Shown here in pieces: positions 53,167-62,675 of a stretch of 64,000 nt of DNA. The stretch is taken from positions 124,001 through 188,000 of the forward strand of contig NZ_CP014671.1 of assembly GCF_001697225.1 (NCBI RefSeq). The letters run 5' to 3'. The DNA comes from Immundisolibacter cernigliae (GTDB lineage: Bacteria > Pseudomonadota > Gammaproteobacteria > Immundisolibacterales > Immundisolibacteraceae). Every line of letters starts with the position of its first letter. Positions within the stretch are counted from its first letter, which is position 1. Both the position numbers and the translations under genes were made by a program. The notes beneath the pieces were generated by a model that did not search any database, was not told the origin of the DNA, and was given only the letters and a program-made list of their open reading frames with translations.

Positions 53167-54414
53167 TCAGCCGGCCATGACGTGCAGGTAGTGCTGCCAG
53201 AAACCGCGGTTCGAAGTCTCGTCGGTCATGTGCGAGGTACGCACGCCGCGCGCGTCGGTTTCTTCCCGCTCCAGGCCGCGACTCAGATCACACCACGGAT
53301 CACCGGCTTCGAGTGCCTGCTGCGCCCGCTCGGCAATCGACGCGTCGTCCGCCACCAGGAACGAGGCCGGCCCCAGCGCCCCCTCGCTTTGCCGCAGCAG
53401 CCGAAAATCCAGACTCGGCGCGCCTTCCAGCAGCATCGGCGTGTGCCACTGCACGCTCTTGTTCACGGCCAGCGGCTGGAAGATGACGATGTTCATCTCG
53501 GCCAGAAACAGGTTCGGCCAGATGCAGGCGTGCGGCGGACCCAGGCGCATCAGCTCTGCGGCCCGCTCCTTGCCGTAGGATTTTTCCATCGCGGCCACGT
53601 AGTCGGCGGCCTTTTCGGGGCTGGTACCCAGCCACTCCAGCGGCTTGGTGTAGCCGCCTGCAAAGTCGATCTCGGTGTGGCCGTTGCCCCAGTCGCGGAT
53701 GACGCCGTTGGCCGAGGTGTCGTCCGCCACGAACTGGTCGTACTGCGAGCGGATGGCCCGCACGAAGGACTGGTGCGTGAAACCGACGTGGTAACCGTCG
53801 GTGTCGTTCTCGGGCAGCATCTTCCAGTTGGCGCCGTACTCATGGCGCACCCAGCCGGCGGAAAGGCGCAGCCTGCCATCCGGCGACAGGTCGCAGGCGC
53901 GGTCGATCAGCGCCTTGGCCCGGCCAAGGTGTTCGTCGAGCGTGATGCCGTCCTGGGCCGCGCTGGCAAACACAAACCCGCGGTAGCTGCCGCTGCGCGG
54001 CACTTCCAGGCCCAGCTTGTTCCAGTCCTTCTGGAAGCCGCCGGCGTGCGGCACATCCTGCAGCTCGCCGTTCAGGCCGAAGGTCCAGCCGTGGTAGGGG
54101 CAGGTGAAATTCTTGGCGTTGCCGGCGGCGGTGTTGCACACCAGGTTGCCGCGGTGCTGGCAACGGTTGATGAACACGTTCACCGCGCCATCCTGACCGC
54201 GCACCACCAGATAGTGCTGGCGACCGACGGTGCGGGTGATGTAGTCGCCCGGGTTCGGCAGCTCGCTGTCGTGTGCCACGAACACCCAGCCGCGGGAAAA
54301 AATCTTGTCCAGCTCGTCCTCGAACACGTACGGCTCGGTGTACAGCGAGCCGTGGACGCGGTCCGGCTGGATCAGGTCCCGGTAACTGGCCGGGGAGAGA
54401 CGTTCGATACGCAT
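53167..54414 (-). CDS. Rieske ring-hydroxylating oxygenase alpha subunit, block B
   Basis: 415 residues from ATG 54414 (AGGAGC upstream). Rieske ligands C85, H87, C105, H108; iron site ENDTDGYHVGFTHQSF. Paralogue of block A alpha: same MRIER opening, LIQPDRVH and NPGDY-TR. The palindrome at 54582 shares its core with the block A operator. The longer start at 54519 (GTG) has no ribosome site and adds an arginine-rich stretch. Confidence 0.94.
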   Translation of the reverse strand: MRIERLSPASYRDLIQPDRVHGSLYTEPYVFEDELDKIFSRGWVFVAHDSELPNPGDYITRTVGRQHYLVVRGQDGAVNVFINRCQHRGNLVCNTAAGNAKNFTCPYHGWTFGLNGELQDVPHAGGFQKDWNKLGLEVPRSGSYRGFVFASAAQDGITLDEHLGRAKALIDRACDLSPDGRLRLSAGWVRHEYGANWKMLPENDTDGYHVGFTHQSFVRAIRSQYDQFVADDTSANGVIRDWGNGHTEIDFAGGYTKPLEWLGTSPEKAADYVAAMEKSYGKERAAELMRLGPPHACIWPNLFLAEMNIVIFQPLAVNKSVQWHTPMLLEGAPSLDFRLLRQSEGALGPASFLVADDASIAERAQQALEAGDPWCDLSRGLEREETDARGVRTSHMTDETSNRGFWQHYLHVMAG

Positions 54415-54581
54415 GCCCTTGCTCCTGCGTAATGCCGGCACCGGGCCGGCGGATCGGGCTGCCCTACGGCGGGGCGCCCTTGCCTGGTATGGAAAGCGCG
54501 CGCCGGGTGCCACCCGCACCGCCTAGCGCCCGTTCATGGGCTAGCGGACTCCCGCGCGCGTTGCCAGAGTCAGCCTGCATT

Positions 54582-54595
54582 CTAACGGTCGTTAG
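54582..54595. promoter_or_regulatory. Palindromic candidate operator (block B)
   Basis: CTAACGGTCGTTAG has perfect 6-base arms (CTAACG/CGTTAG) around GT. It lies 167 bases upstream of the block B alpha start in a 232-base gap. AACG-NN-CGTT is also found at 19370. Confidence 0.55.
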
Positions 54596-54646
54596 CCTCG
54601 TTCAACCACCCGCACCGACGCCGGCCTGACCGGCGTCAATACCGGC

Positions 54647-55804
54647 TCACAGCCGGTGCCGCCGATCGCCACTCGCAAAGCCGATCAGTCCGTCGCCGGC
54701 GTGCAGCCCACGTGTCAACGCCAGCACCTTGAAGGCCTCGCCCATGGCCTGCGGCAGCAGCAGCTGCCGCGCCTGCAAGGCAAGGTCCATATACGCCGGA
54801 TCGGCCGGGTCGATCGCCTCCAGCAACTGAGGCAGGCCGCAGTTGATGAGGAACTGCGCCTGACTGGCGAAACCGGCCAGCGTCGCCCCGACGGCGCACC
54901 CGGCCTGCGCCATGGCAGTGAAATCGACATGCGCCGTGATGTCCTGCAGGCCCGGCCACAGCAGCGCATCGGCATGCGCGTGCTGGCGGTAATGGCACTG
55001 CAGCGTGCCGGTGTGGCGCTGCGGGTGGTAGTACTCGGCCTGCGCGTAGCCGTAGTCGATCAGCAGCAGCAGGCCGCGCTGCAGGCGCTCGCACAGCGTG
55101 CTGACCCAAGCCTCGGCGGCGAAATTGACTTCCGATTCGTAACCGGTGGGCAGATCGAGCGATACCACGCGGGCTGCCAGCAGCTCGTCCTGCGGCGGAC
55201 CGTTCACCAGCTCCATGCCCTCCCCCGCCGTGGTCACGTAAAGCTCAGTAATGCCGCCATCCACCACACGAAAGCGCCGCACCGGCATGGCATCCAGCAC
55301 CTCGTTGGCAATCACCACGCCGCTGAACCGTTCCGGCAACTGCGCGAGCCACGCCACCCGTTCAGCCAGATGTGGCACGCGCCGGGCAATGGCCGCGCGC
55401 TGGCGCTGCTGCAGCTCGGCGCTCAGCTCCAGCATCAGGTAGCGCCGCGGCGGGCAACCGAGCGTGTCGAGTTCCGCCAGCAGCTCGGCCGCCAGCGCGC
55501 CGCTGCCTGGGCCGAATTCCAGCACCTCGCCATCCGGCACGGCGCTGAGTACCTGCGCCACCTGCCGCGCCAGCGCGCGGGCAAACAGCGGCGAGCGCTC
55601 CGGCGCGGTAGTGAAATCGCCCTCCTCCCCAAACTTGCGCAGCCCGTTGGCGTAATAACCCAGCCCCGGCTCGTACAGGGCCCGCTGCATGTAGGCATCG
55701 AAACCCAGCCGCCCGCCGGCCGCGGCAATCGCCGCGCGGATGCGGTCTGCAAGCCGTGCCGACAGCGCCAGGGCGGCCGTGTCGGGTGTGGGCAGGTCAG
55801 ACAT
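54647..55804 (-). CDS. MidA/NDUFAF7-type SAM-dependent methyltransferase
   Basis: 385 residues of the DUF185/MidA family. GFDAYMQRALYEPGLGYYANG, DFTTAPERSPLFARALARQ and motif I VLEFGPGSGALAAELL are typical; VVIANEVLDAMPVRRF completes the core. The mitochondrial relative methylates an arginine of complex I subunit NDUFS2; the bacterial target is likely a protein. Divergent from plsY, 71 bases between starts. Confidence 0.92.
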   Translation of the reverse strand: MSDLPTPDTAALALSARLADRIRAAIAAAGGRLGFDAYMQRALYEPGLGYYANGLRKFGEEGDFTTAPERSPLFARALARQVAQVLSAVPDGEVLEFGPGSGALAAELLAELDTLGCPPRRYLMLELSAELQQRQRAAIARRVPHLAERVAWLAQLPERFSGVVIANEVLDAMPVRRFRVVDGGITELYVTTAGEGMELVNGPPQDELLAARVVSLDLPTGYESEVNFAAEAWVSTLCERLQRGLLLLIDYGYAQAEYYHPQRHTGTLQCHYRQHAHADALLWPGLQDITAHVDFTAMAQAGCAVGATLAGFASQAQFLINCGLPQLLEAIDPADPAYMDLALQARQLLLPQAMGEAFKVLALTRGLHAGDGLIGFASGDRRHRL

Positions 55805-55875
55805 GGACCGGCACCGTTACTATCCGCGTCGCCGCGTTCATCGCCCGCCGCGTTTCATCCATCCCGGTCATTCGC

Positions 55876-56486
55876 ATGTTGATTCTGTCCCTGGCTCTCA
55901 CCGTCGTTGCTTATCTACTGGGCTCGCTGTCGGCAGCCATCGTCGTGTGTCGCCTGCTTGGCCTGCCGGACCCGCGCGGCGCAGGTTCCCGCAATCCGGG
56001 CGCCACCAACGTGCTGCGCATCGGCGGCAAGTGGCCGGCTTTCCTGACCCTGGCCGGCGATCTGCTCAAGGGCGTGCTGCCGGTACTGCTGGCGCACGCG
56101 CTGCACCTGCCGCCCTGGGGCCTGGCGGCGGTCATGTTCGCCGCCTTTGTCGGCCACCTGTACCCGCTCTATTTTGGCTTTGTCGGCGGCAAGGGCGTCG
56201 CCACCACGCTGGGCGTGGTGCTGGCCATGAGCCCGCCGGTTGGCCTCGCCACCTGTCTTACCTGGCTGGCCACCGCCGCCATCACGCGCTATTCCTCCCT
56301 GGCCGCCCTGGTCGCCATCGGGTTGACGCCGGTCTACACCTTTCTGTGGACCCGCCAGCCGGCGCTGGCCGTGGCCACGGCGCTGATCGCCGTCATTCTG
56401 ACCTGGCGCCACCGCGAGAACATCGCGCGCCTGCGCGCCGGCACGGAAAGCCGCATCGGCCGCAAATCAGCCGCCCCGGGTGCCCC

Positions 56487-56490
<4 letters not shown>
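55876..56490 (+). CDS. plsY: Glycerol-3-phosphate acyltransferase PlsY
   Basis: 204 residues with about five membrane helices. Family motifs are GSRNPGATNVLRIGG (near 36), GHLYPLYFGFVGGKGVATTLG, and LTWRHRENIARL at the end. PlsY acylates glycerol-3-phosphate with acyl-phosphate, the first step in phospholipid synthesis. ATG 55876 is used over 55756. Its stop overlaps the EVE gene start (ATGA). Confidence 0.95.
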
Positions 56491-56975
<485 letters not shown>

Positions 56976-57047
56976 GCTCGCAGCCACCTCCCGACCCCAC
57001 CGAACCCAAGACCCACTTCCCGCGCCAGATTCCGTACACTGGAATTC

Positions 57048-57329
57048 ATGGCACCAGCAACGATCAGCCAGTTCCGCCACCTGATCCGCACGCTGAACTA
57101 CGTCGTTTCCACCCACGCCGCCGAAGAGCTTGAAGATGACCACCTCTGCATCCTCGACCTCGAAAACATCATCCTCACGGGGCAAATCACCGCGCGCCAG
57201 CGCGACCCCCAAACCCGCGAAGTCAAGTGCGTCGTCACGGGCGCCACGCTCAACGGCACCGCTGCGGAAGCTGTCGTCAAAATCGGCATCACCGGCAGGC
57301 TCATCGTCGTCACCGTCTACCGTTGTTGA
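57048..57329 (+). CDS. DUF4258 family protein
   Basis: 93 residues; the fold is RelE-like: VVSTHAAEELEDDHLCILDL, TGQITARQRDPQTREVKCVV and KIGITGRLIVVTVYRC at the end. DUF4258 proteins are often encoded with YgiT-type zinc-finger proteins as toxin-antitoxin-like pairs. The partner follows directly. Confidence 0.85.
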   Translation: MAPATISQFRHLIRTLNYVVSTHAAEELEDDHLCILDLENIILTGQITARQRDPQTREVKCVVTGATLNGTAAEAVVKIGITGRLIVVTVYRC

Positions 57330-57570
57330 GCAGCACTGCGCTTATTGCGGCAGCACCGCAGTGCAGTTGAAACACGTCACGCGCAACTTCGGCCAGGGCG
57401 CGGCCCTGTTGGTCATCGAGGCCATTCCCATGTGGTCGTGCCCGAGTTGCGGCGAGTCTTACTTCTCCGCGCAAACCCTGCACGAAATCGAGCGCATCAA
57501 GGCGCTGCGCAAGTCGATCGCCGTCAATCGAATGGTGCCGGTCGCGGCCTTCGAGGCTGCCGATGCGTGA
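57322..57570 (+). CDS. YgiT-type zinc-finger protein (start unclear)
   Basis: About 82 residues with HCAYCGSTAV (C-x2-C) and WSCPSCGESYFSA (C-x2-C), as in MqsA-type YgiT domains, and ALRKSIAVNR at the end. No ATG, GTG or TTG lies near the domain start in this frame; the first ATG upstream is 57130, inside the DUF4258 gene, and gives a low-complexity extension. Frameshift fusion or a rare start is possible. Confidence 0.65.
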   Translation, partial: VVEQHCAYCGSTAVQLKHVTRNFGQGAALLVIEAIPMWSCPSCGESYFSAQTLHEIERIKALRKSIAVNRMVPVAAFEAADA

Positions 57571-57830
57571 CTGACCGGGCGTTGGCAATCCCCGTCAAGC
57601 GAGGGATCCCGGTCGCACACCGGACGATTCACTTCCCGTTCAACAATCGGGTGCGGAGAGGGCGCGGTGTCAGCCGGTTGGTGCAGGGCGATCAACCTGC
57701 GAGCGCCACCCATTCAGCTGCCCGCCCCTCCTGCTCGTCTCTCTAAAACACCTCACAGGCCGGCGGCCGAGGGCAAGGAGGGGGCCATCGTCATGCGTCT
57801 TGACACGACAACCAGAGAACAAAAACCGGC
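57571..57830. other. Gap with no recognised gene
   Basis: 260 bases with no supported ORF or repeat. The last 30 bases serve the truncated gene at 57831. Confidence 0.5.
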
Positions 57831-57990
57831 ATGAATGGCCTGCTCTTCACCCAGGATTTCCTGCTCGACGGAATCAAGACCACCCCGCTGTGGACGGCCT
57901 TGCCCGAATCCATGCTCGACGAATTCATCGCCGGCCTGCGGCGCGTCTACGCGTCCTGTCAGGGCGACAGCGCGCTCAACGCCGCTGATT
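57831..57990 (+). pseudogene. N-terminal gene fragment cut by a REP-like repeat
   Basis: ATG 57831 opens MNGLLFTQDFLLDGIKTTPL and runs 53 codons into the repeat at 57990-58113. It faintly recalls the N-terminus of large class I DNA methyltransferase/restriction proteins. The rest of the gene is missing. Identity uncertain. Confidence 0.4.
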
Positions 57991-58009
57991 TTGTGAGCCA
58001 TCGAAAAAA

Positions 58010-58068
58010 CTGTGGGAGCCCGGCTGCGCCGGGCGATCATCGCGCAGCGAAGCTGCGCTCCCACAAGG
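58010..58068. repeat. REP-like palindromic repeat, copy 5
   Basis: CTGTGGGAGCCCGGCTGCGC and GCGCAGCGAAGCTGCGCTCC hairpins, as in copy 2. The outer flanks GTGAGCCATCG and GAAATCCAGGAGGGATTTAT match copy 2. Confidence 0.85.
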
Positions 58069-58203
58069 TTTTTCGGTTGCGGGCGCCGAGAAATCCAGGA
58101 GGGATTTATTCAGCACCTCCTTGGGCACATCCTTTCGATCGACAATCGGTAATGTCCTGTCGTGCTCGCTTCTTCACGGTGCACCAAGAAAGGAGATATC
58201 TGA

Positions 58204-58746
58204 ATGGACAAACTGCTCGAACAGCTTCCACAGATCATCACCGCCGCCGCGCAAAGTTATCTCGGCATCCTGGCGCTGCTGTCGGTTGCCTTGGCCGTGC
58301 TGGCCTATTTCTTCTTCGCCAGCGCCTCCGAGAAGGTCAAGGTCGGCATCTTTGTTCTGCTTTTTCTGGGTGTTGCCGGTTTTGGCGCGGCCATGTTTCG
58401 AGTGGCACCAAAAACGACGGAGGCCACACGCGACACATCCCCTCAAGCGGCCCCTGATCCGCTGGCCTCGCTGTCCAGCGAAGCGAAGCAGCTTCTGAAA
58501 GAGGCCGCCGCGGACCCGGCCGGCGCTGTGCAGTTCGCCCACTACGGCATGGGGGACGAGCTGATCACCAACGACAAGAATCTGCTGCCCGACAACAACC
58601 GCGCAGATGCGCGCACCACGGCGGCCTGGGAAGCGGCCCTGAAAGAGCTGGTCGACGGCGGCCTGCTGGCTGCCCGCGGCACGGCAGGGGAGATATTCGA
58701 GGTCACGAAAAAGGGCTACGACGCGGCCAACCGCCTGCCTGAATAG
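58204..58746 (+). CDS. Two-TM protein with cytoplasmic C-terminal domain
   Basis: 180 residues; helices at about 19-37 and 46-64, a Pro/Thr linker, then an 80-residue soluble domain (SSEAKQLLKEAAADPAGAVQ, WEAALKELVDGGLLAARG, FEVTKKGYDAA) that looks like a winged helix. No family known. ATG 58204 after AGGAGA. Between a repeat and the fifth oxygenase. Confidence 0.78.
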   Translation: MDKLLEQLPQIITAAAQSYLGILALLSVALAVLAYFFFASASEKVKVGIFVLLFLGVAGFGAAMFRVAPKTTEATRDTSPQAAPDPLASLSSEAKQLLKEAAADPAGAVQFAHYGMGDELITNDKNLLPDNNRADARTTAAWEAALKELVDGGLLAARGTAGEIFEVTKKGYDAANRLPE

Positions 58747-58906
58747 ACGCACCACACGTTGGCCGGGCACGGCGCGCCAGTGGGCGCCTGTGGCCTGCGC
58801 CGCGGCCAGCGAGCGCTGCGCACGGCCGCATGTGCGACCGAAAAGCGTCGGATAATCACGCCACCCGATTCAACTGCCGCCAAGTGCAGACCGAGGAGAC
58901 TGAACG

Positions 58907-60184
58907 ATGTCGCAGAGCCATTACCGACCGGACATGTCCCGGCCCGAGGCCAACCACGCCGAGCTGTACCGTGACCCGGCCATCTTCGACGAGGAGATGG
59001 ACAAGATTTTTCACGCCACCTGGGTGTACGTGGGTCACGACAGCGAGGTGCCCAACCCGGGCGACTACAAGACCAGCTTCATCGGCCGCGTGCCGGTGGT
59101 CATGTCGCGCGACATGGCAGGCAAGATCCATGTGTTCGCCAACCGCTGCACGCACCGCGGCTCGACCCTGTGCGCACGCGAGTTCGGCCACGCGGAGAGC
59201 TTTACCTGCCCCTACCACGCCTGGACCTTTCGCCTGGACGGCAGCCTGGAGGCGGTCGGCCTGCCGCGCGGCTACAACGAGGGCGAGCTCGATTACGCCG
59301 GCCTGGGCCTGCCGGTGGCGCCGCGCGTGGGCAGCTACCGCGGCTTCGTGTTCGCGAGCCTGAATGACGACGTGCGCGATTTCGACACGCACATCGAGCC
59401 GGCCCGCAAATACATCGACTACTACTGCGACCTGTCGCCGACCGGCGAAATCACCGTCGGGCGCACCGGCATCTACAAGCACCGCTACCGCGGCAACTGG
59501 AAGGCGCAGCTCGAGGGCAGCGTCGAGGGTTACCACGTGTGGCACAACCACCGCACGGCCATCGACATCATGAGCCGCTTCCTGCCGATCATGAAGCAGT
59601 ACCAGAACCTGCCCATGAAGGCCTACGACCTGGGCTTCGGCCACAACGTGGTCGAGAACTACACGCTCACCGACGCGCAGGTGCACGAGCGCTGGCCGGC
59701 CGAGTTCATCGACATGCTGGTCAATGCGCATGGCCGCGAGCGGGCGATGAACGCGCTGCGCCACCGTTTCAACGTGGTGCTGTTCCCGAACATGGCGATT
59801 CTGGAATACCACGTGCGGGTGATCCGGCCCCTGGCGGCCGACCTCACCGAGGTGCGCCAGTACCACACGTCCATGGTCGGCCTGCCGGCCGAGATGAACC
59901 TGCGCCGGGTGCGCGAGCACGAGTTCTTCTACGGTCCCGGCGGTGCCGGCGGGCCGGACGATCTGGCCACGTTTGACCGCATCCAGCAGGGCATGGAGGC
60001 GCACACGGCGCCGTGGGTGTTGTTCAACCGGGGTCTGAAATCGGAGGAAACCACGCCCGAGGGTCAGCGCTTCGGCCACCACACGCAGGAAACGCCCCAG
60101 CGGGCGCCCTACTACGAATACCGACGATTGATGGAAGGGAAGGCGCCCGCGCCCAGCCGCATCCGCCTGGCCGCGGCAGGCTGA
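58907..60184 (+). CDS. Rieske ring-hydroxylating oxygenase alpha subunit (fifth)
   Basis: 425 residues. Rieske ligands C81, H83 (CTHRG), C101, H104 (CPYHAWTF). The iron site is LEGSVEGYHVWHNHRTAID. Its beta subunit follows after 10 bases and the only reductase faces it from the minus strand. ATG 58907 after GAGGAG. Substrate unknown. Confidence 0.94.
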   Translation: MSQSHYRPDMSRPEANHAELYRDPAIFDEEMDKIFHATWVYVGHDSEVPNPGDYKTSFIGRVPVVMSRDMAGKIHVFANRCTHRGSTLCAREFGHAESFTCPYHAWTFRLDGSLEAVGLPRGYNEGELDYAGLGLPVAPRVGSYRGFVFASLNDDVRDFDTHIEPARKYIDYYCDLSPTGEITVGRTGIYKHRYRGNWKAQLEGSVEGYHVWHNHRTAIDIMSRFLPIMKQYQNLPMKAYDLGFGHNVVENYTLTDAQVHERWPAEFIDMLVNAHGRERAMNALRHRFNVVLFPNMAILEYHVRVIRPLAADLTEVRQYHTSMVGLPAEMNLRRVREHEFFYGPGGAGGPDDLATFDRIQQGMEAHTAPWVLFNRGLKSEETTPEGQRFGHHTQETPQRAPYYEYRRLMEGKAPAPSRIRLAAAG

Positions 60185-60194
60185 GGAGCAGCAC

Positions 60195-60680
60195 ATGAAC
60201 CAGGCCCAGGCTGAAGCTTTCCTGTTCCGCGAAGTGCGGCTGCTCGATCAGCGCAAGTTTCGCGATTGGCGACAACTGCTGACCGACGATGCGATCTACT
60301 GGGTGCCCAACGGCGATGCCGACGGCGATCCACAGCTGCACTGCTCCATCGTCTACGCCACGCCGTCCATGGTGGAAGACCGCCTCGACCGGGCCGAAAG
60401 CCCGTTCTACTGGGTGGGCGACCCACCCATCCGCAGCGTGCATACGGTCAGCAACGTGCTGCTGGAGCGTGCCGATGGCGACAGCGCCGACATCGCCTGC
60501 AACCGGGTGATCTACCTGTACCGCGAGAACGACCAGCGCCGCGATCAGGTGCTGGAGGTCCTGCCGGCACAGTGCGAATACCGGCTGCAGCGGCACGGCG
60601 ACCAGTGGCGAATCGCCCACAAGAAGGTCGCCCTGCTCAACAGCGACGGCCTGGTGCCGTTGCTGCCGCCGATCATCTGA
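60195..60680 (+). CDS. Ring-hydroxylating oxygenase beta subunit
   Basis: 161 residues; AEAFLFREVRLLDQRKFRDW, DDAIYWVPNGDADGDPQ, VSNVLLERADGD and WRIAHKKVALLNSDGLVP. NTF2-like fold, partner of the alpha upstream. ATG 60195 after GAGGAG. Confidence 0.93.
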   Translation: MNQAQAEAFLFREVRLLDQRKFRDWRQLLTDDAIYWVPNGDADGDPQLHCSIVYATPSMVEDRLDRAESPFYWVGDPPIRSVHTVSNVLLERADGDSADIACNRVIYLYRENDQRRDQVLEVLPAQCEYRLQRHGDQWRIAHKKVALLNSDGLVPLLPPII

Positions 60681-60689
60681 GACGGTTCG

Positions 60690-60836
60690 TCAGGCCGCCC
60701 GCCGCAGGTGGTACCGGAGCGCCTGCGTAGCCGCGTCCAGCGGCGGCGGAAGCAGCTTGTCCACCCAGGCGGCGTCGATCACCCCGTAGCCGGCCCAGCT
60801 TTTGCCGCCGCGCGCCCGGCAGGACGGGCGGGCGAC
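60690..60836 (-). pseudogene. Possible C-terminal gene remnant
   Basis: Reverse frame after a TGA at 60839 gives 48 residues to a stop, with SWAGYGVIDAAWVDKLLPPP and ATQALRYHLRRAA. It has no start codon and sits between convergent genes. It reads like a gene end, family unknown. Confidence 0.3.
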
Positions 60837-60843
60837 TCACCGA

Positions 60844-61872
60844 TCAGACGAAGCTGTCGTAATGGATACGGTCCGGCGGCACCTTCAGCTCGCCGCCCAG
60901 CATCTGCATGACGGCGTTGATCATCACCGGCGGGCCGCAGGTGTAGAACTCGCACTCCATCAGCTGGTCGGCCGGGATGTGCGCCTTGACCTGCTCGTGG
61001 ATGAAGCCCAGCAGGCCGGTCCAGCTGCCGGCCTTGGCCAGGTCCGGATCGGACAGCGCGGGGAAAAACTCGATGCGATCGCCAAAGCCCGGCAGGGCCT
61101 TGAGTTCATCCTCGCCGCACAGGTCGCGCGGGCCGCGGGCGCCATAGAAGAACTTCAGCTTCACGCCGTCCATGGACGGGTCCGCCACCATGCCGCGGGC
61201 GATGGACAGCATGGGCGCCAGGCCCGAGCCGCCGCCGATGCACACCACCGTGCGCTTGACCTCGGTACGCAGGTAGGCCAGGCCGTACGGGCCGTCGATG
61301 TCGATGCGGTCGCCGACTTTCAGCTCGAACAGTGCCGCGGTGCCGGCGCCGTTGGGCACCTTGCGGATGATGAACTCCCAGCGCCCCTCGGGGTTGCGGA
61401 TGTTGGACATGGAATAGGCGCGCGGGCCGTTGACGCCCGGCAGGTGCAGCAGCGCGTACTGGCCCGGCCGGAAGCCCGCCGGCTGGCTGTCGGTGAACAC
61501 GAACTCGCGGATGTCGTGCGTCAGATCGCGGATCGCCACCAGCTCGCTGGTGAACCGGCGCGGCGTGTCGGTCGGGATGAAGTGATCGTCGATGATCATC
61601 GGCTTGATCACGCAGTCGCTCACCGGCACGCACTGGCAGGCCAGCAGCCGGCCGCGCTGGCGGTCACGCGGGTTCAGGCCCGGGGCTTCCTCCCACAGGC
61701 TGCGCACCTCGCCTTCCACCACCTCGAATTTGCAGCTGCCGCAGCTGCCGACGTTGCACTCGTAGGACAGGCCAATACCCGCCCGCAGACCGGCGCGCAG
61801 CACCGTATCGTCCGGGGCGCAGGAATACTCGGCGCCGGATTGCTGCACGCGGATGGAGAAGGCCTGGCTCAT
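60844..61872 (-). CDS. Oxygenase reductase (2Fe-2S ferredoxin plus FNR)
   Basis: 342 residues: plant-type ferredoxin (C39, C44, C47 in YECNVGSCGSCKFE, fourth Cys in LLACQC), FAD domain (RAYSMSN) and NAD domain (CIGGGSGLAPMLS, YTCGPPVMINAVMQ). It moves electrons from NAD(P)H to Rieske oxygenases. It is the only reductase for five alpha subunits in the window. Convergent with the fifth alpha/beta pair. Confidence 0.95.
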   Translation of the reverse strand: MSQAFSIRVQQSGAEYSCAPDDTVLRAGLRAGIGLSYECNVGSCGSCKFEVVEGEVRSLWEEAPGLNPRDRQRGRLLACQCVPVSDCVIKPMIIDDHFIPTDTPRRFTSELVAIRDLTHDIREFVFTDSQPAGFRPGQYALLHLPGVNGPRAYSMSNIRNPEGRWEFIIRKVPNGAGTAALFELKVGDRIDIDGPYGLAYLRTEVKRTVVCIGGGSGLAPMLSIARGMVADPSMDGVKLKFFYGARGPRDLCGEDELKALPGFGDRIEFFPALSDPDLAKAGSWTGLLGFIHEQVKAHIPADQLMECEFYTCGPPVMINAVMQMLGGELKVPPDRIHYDSFV

Positions 61873-61949
61873 GGGTCTACCTGTATGGGTCGTGAACGAA
61901 AGGGGTGGCGCGGAAAAAATCGCGCCGCAAGTTTAACCAAGGCGGGCGG

Positions 61950-62675
61950 TCAGGAATCGTCGCCGCCGGCCAGCCACAGGCAACGCCCGCCGCTGGCCTT
62001 GTCGATGGCCGCCAGGCGGGCCATGTGGGCAAGCATCTCGGCCTCGGTCGGTGTGGTCACCGGCAGCGCCGGTCGGTCGGCACGAACGCGCATCGGCTGG
62101 GACCCATCGCCGTCGTGCGCGGCGTTGGCCTCGTCGCCCAGCAGCAGCGTGACCTGGCCGCCGGTCATGGCCAGGTACACATCCGCCAGAATCTGCGCGT
62201 CCAGCAGCGCGCCGTGCAGGCTGCGCCCGGAGTTGTCCACGCCGTAGCGGCGGCACAGGGCATCGAGCGTGTTGCGCTGGCCGGGGTGCATGCGCCGCGC
62301 CATCGGCAGCGTGTCGAGGACGCTGCACAGCGCATCGATGCGCTCGCATTCGCTATTTTCCAGACGCGCCAGCTCGGCGTTCAGAAAGCCAATGTCGAAG
62401 GCCGCGTTGTGGATCACCAGTTCGGCGCCGGCGATGAACTCCAGGAATTCCGCCGCCACGTCGCCAAAGCGCGGCTTGTCGGCCAGGAACTCGTTGCTGA
62501 TGCCGTGCACTTCTTCGGCGCCGGGGTCGATCGGCCGGTCCGGCTGCAGGTAGTGGTGGAAATGCTTGCCGGTCAGGCGACGGTTCAGCAGCTCGACCGC
62601 GCCGATTTCGATCACGCGGTGGCCCTCGGACGGCGACAGGCCCGTGGTCTCGGTATCCAGAACGATCTGCCTCAT
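61950..62675 (-). CDS. dnaQ: DNA polymerase III epsilon (proofreading)
   Basis: 241 residues; DEDDh exonuclease motifs [18 protein letters not shown] (I), [13 protein letters not shown] (II) and [17 protein letters not shown] (III), with the C-terminal tail that binds the alpha subunit. Overlaps rnhA by four bases; order with rnhA as in E. coli, though there the genes diverge. Confidence 0.96.
   Translation of the reverse strand: MRQIVLDTETTGLSPSEGHRVIEIGAVELLNRRLTGKHFHHYLQPDRPIDPGAEEVHGISNEFLADKPRFGDVAAEFLEFIAGAELVIHNAAFDIGFLNAELARLENSECERIDALCSVLDTLPMARRMHPGQRNTLDALCRRYGVDNSGRSLHGALLDAQILADVYLAMTGGQVTLLLGDEANAAHDGDGSQPMRVRADRPALPVTTPTEAEMLAHMARLAAIDKASGGRCLWLAGGDDS

Noticed and set aside
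57130-57321. Upstream extension of the YgiT gene
   Set aside because: It lies in the DUF4258 gene in another frame and encodes only Ser/Ala/Lys/Pro-rich low-complexity sequence.
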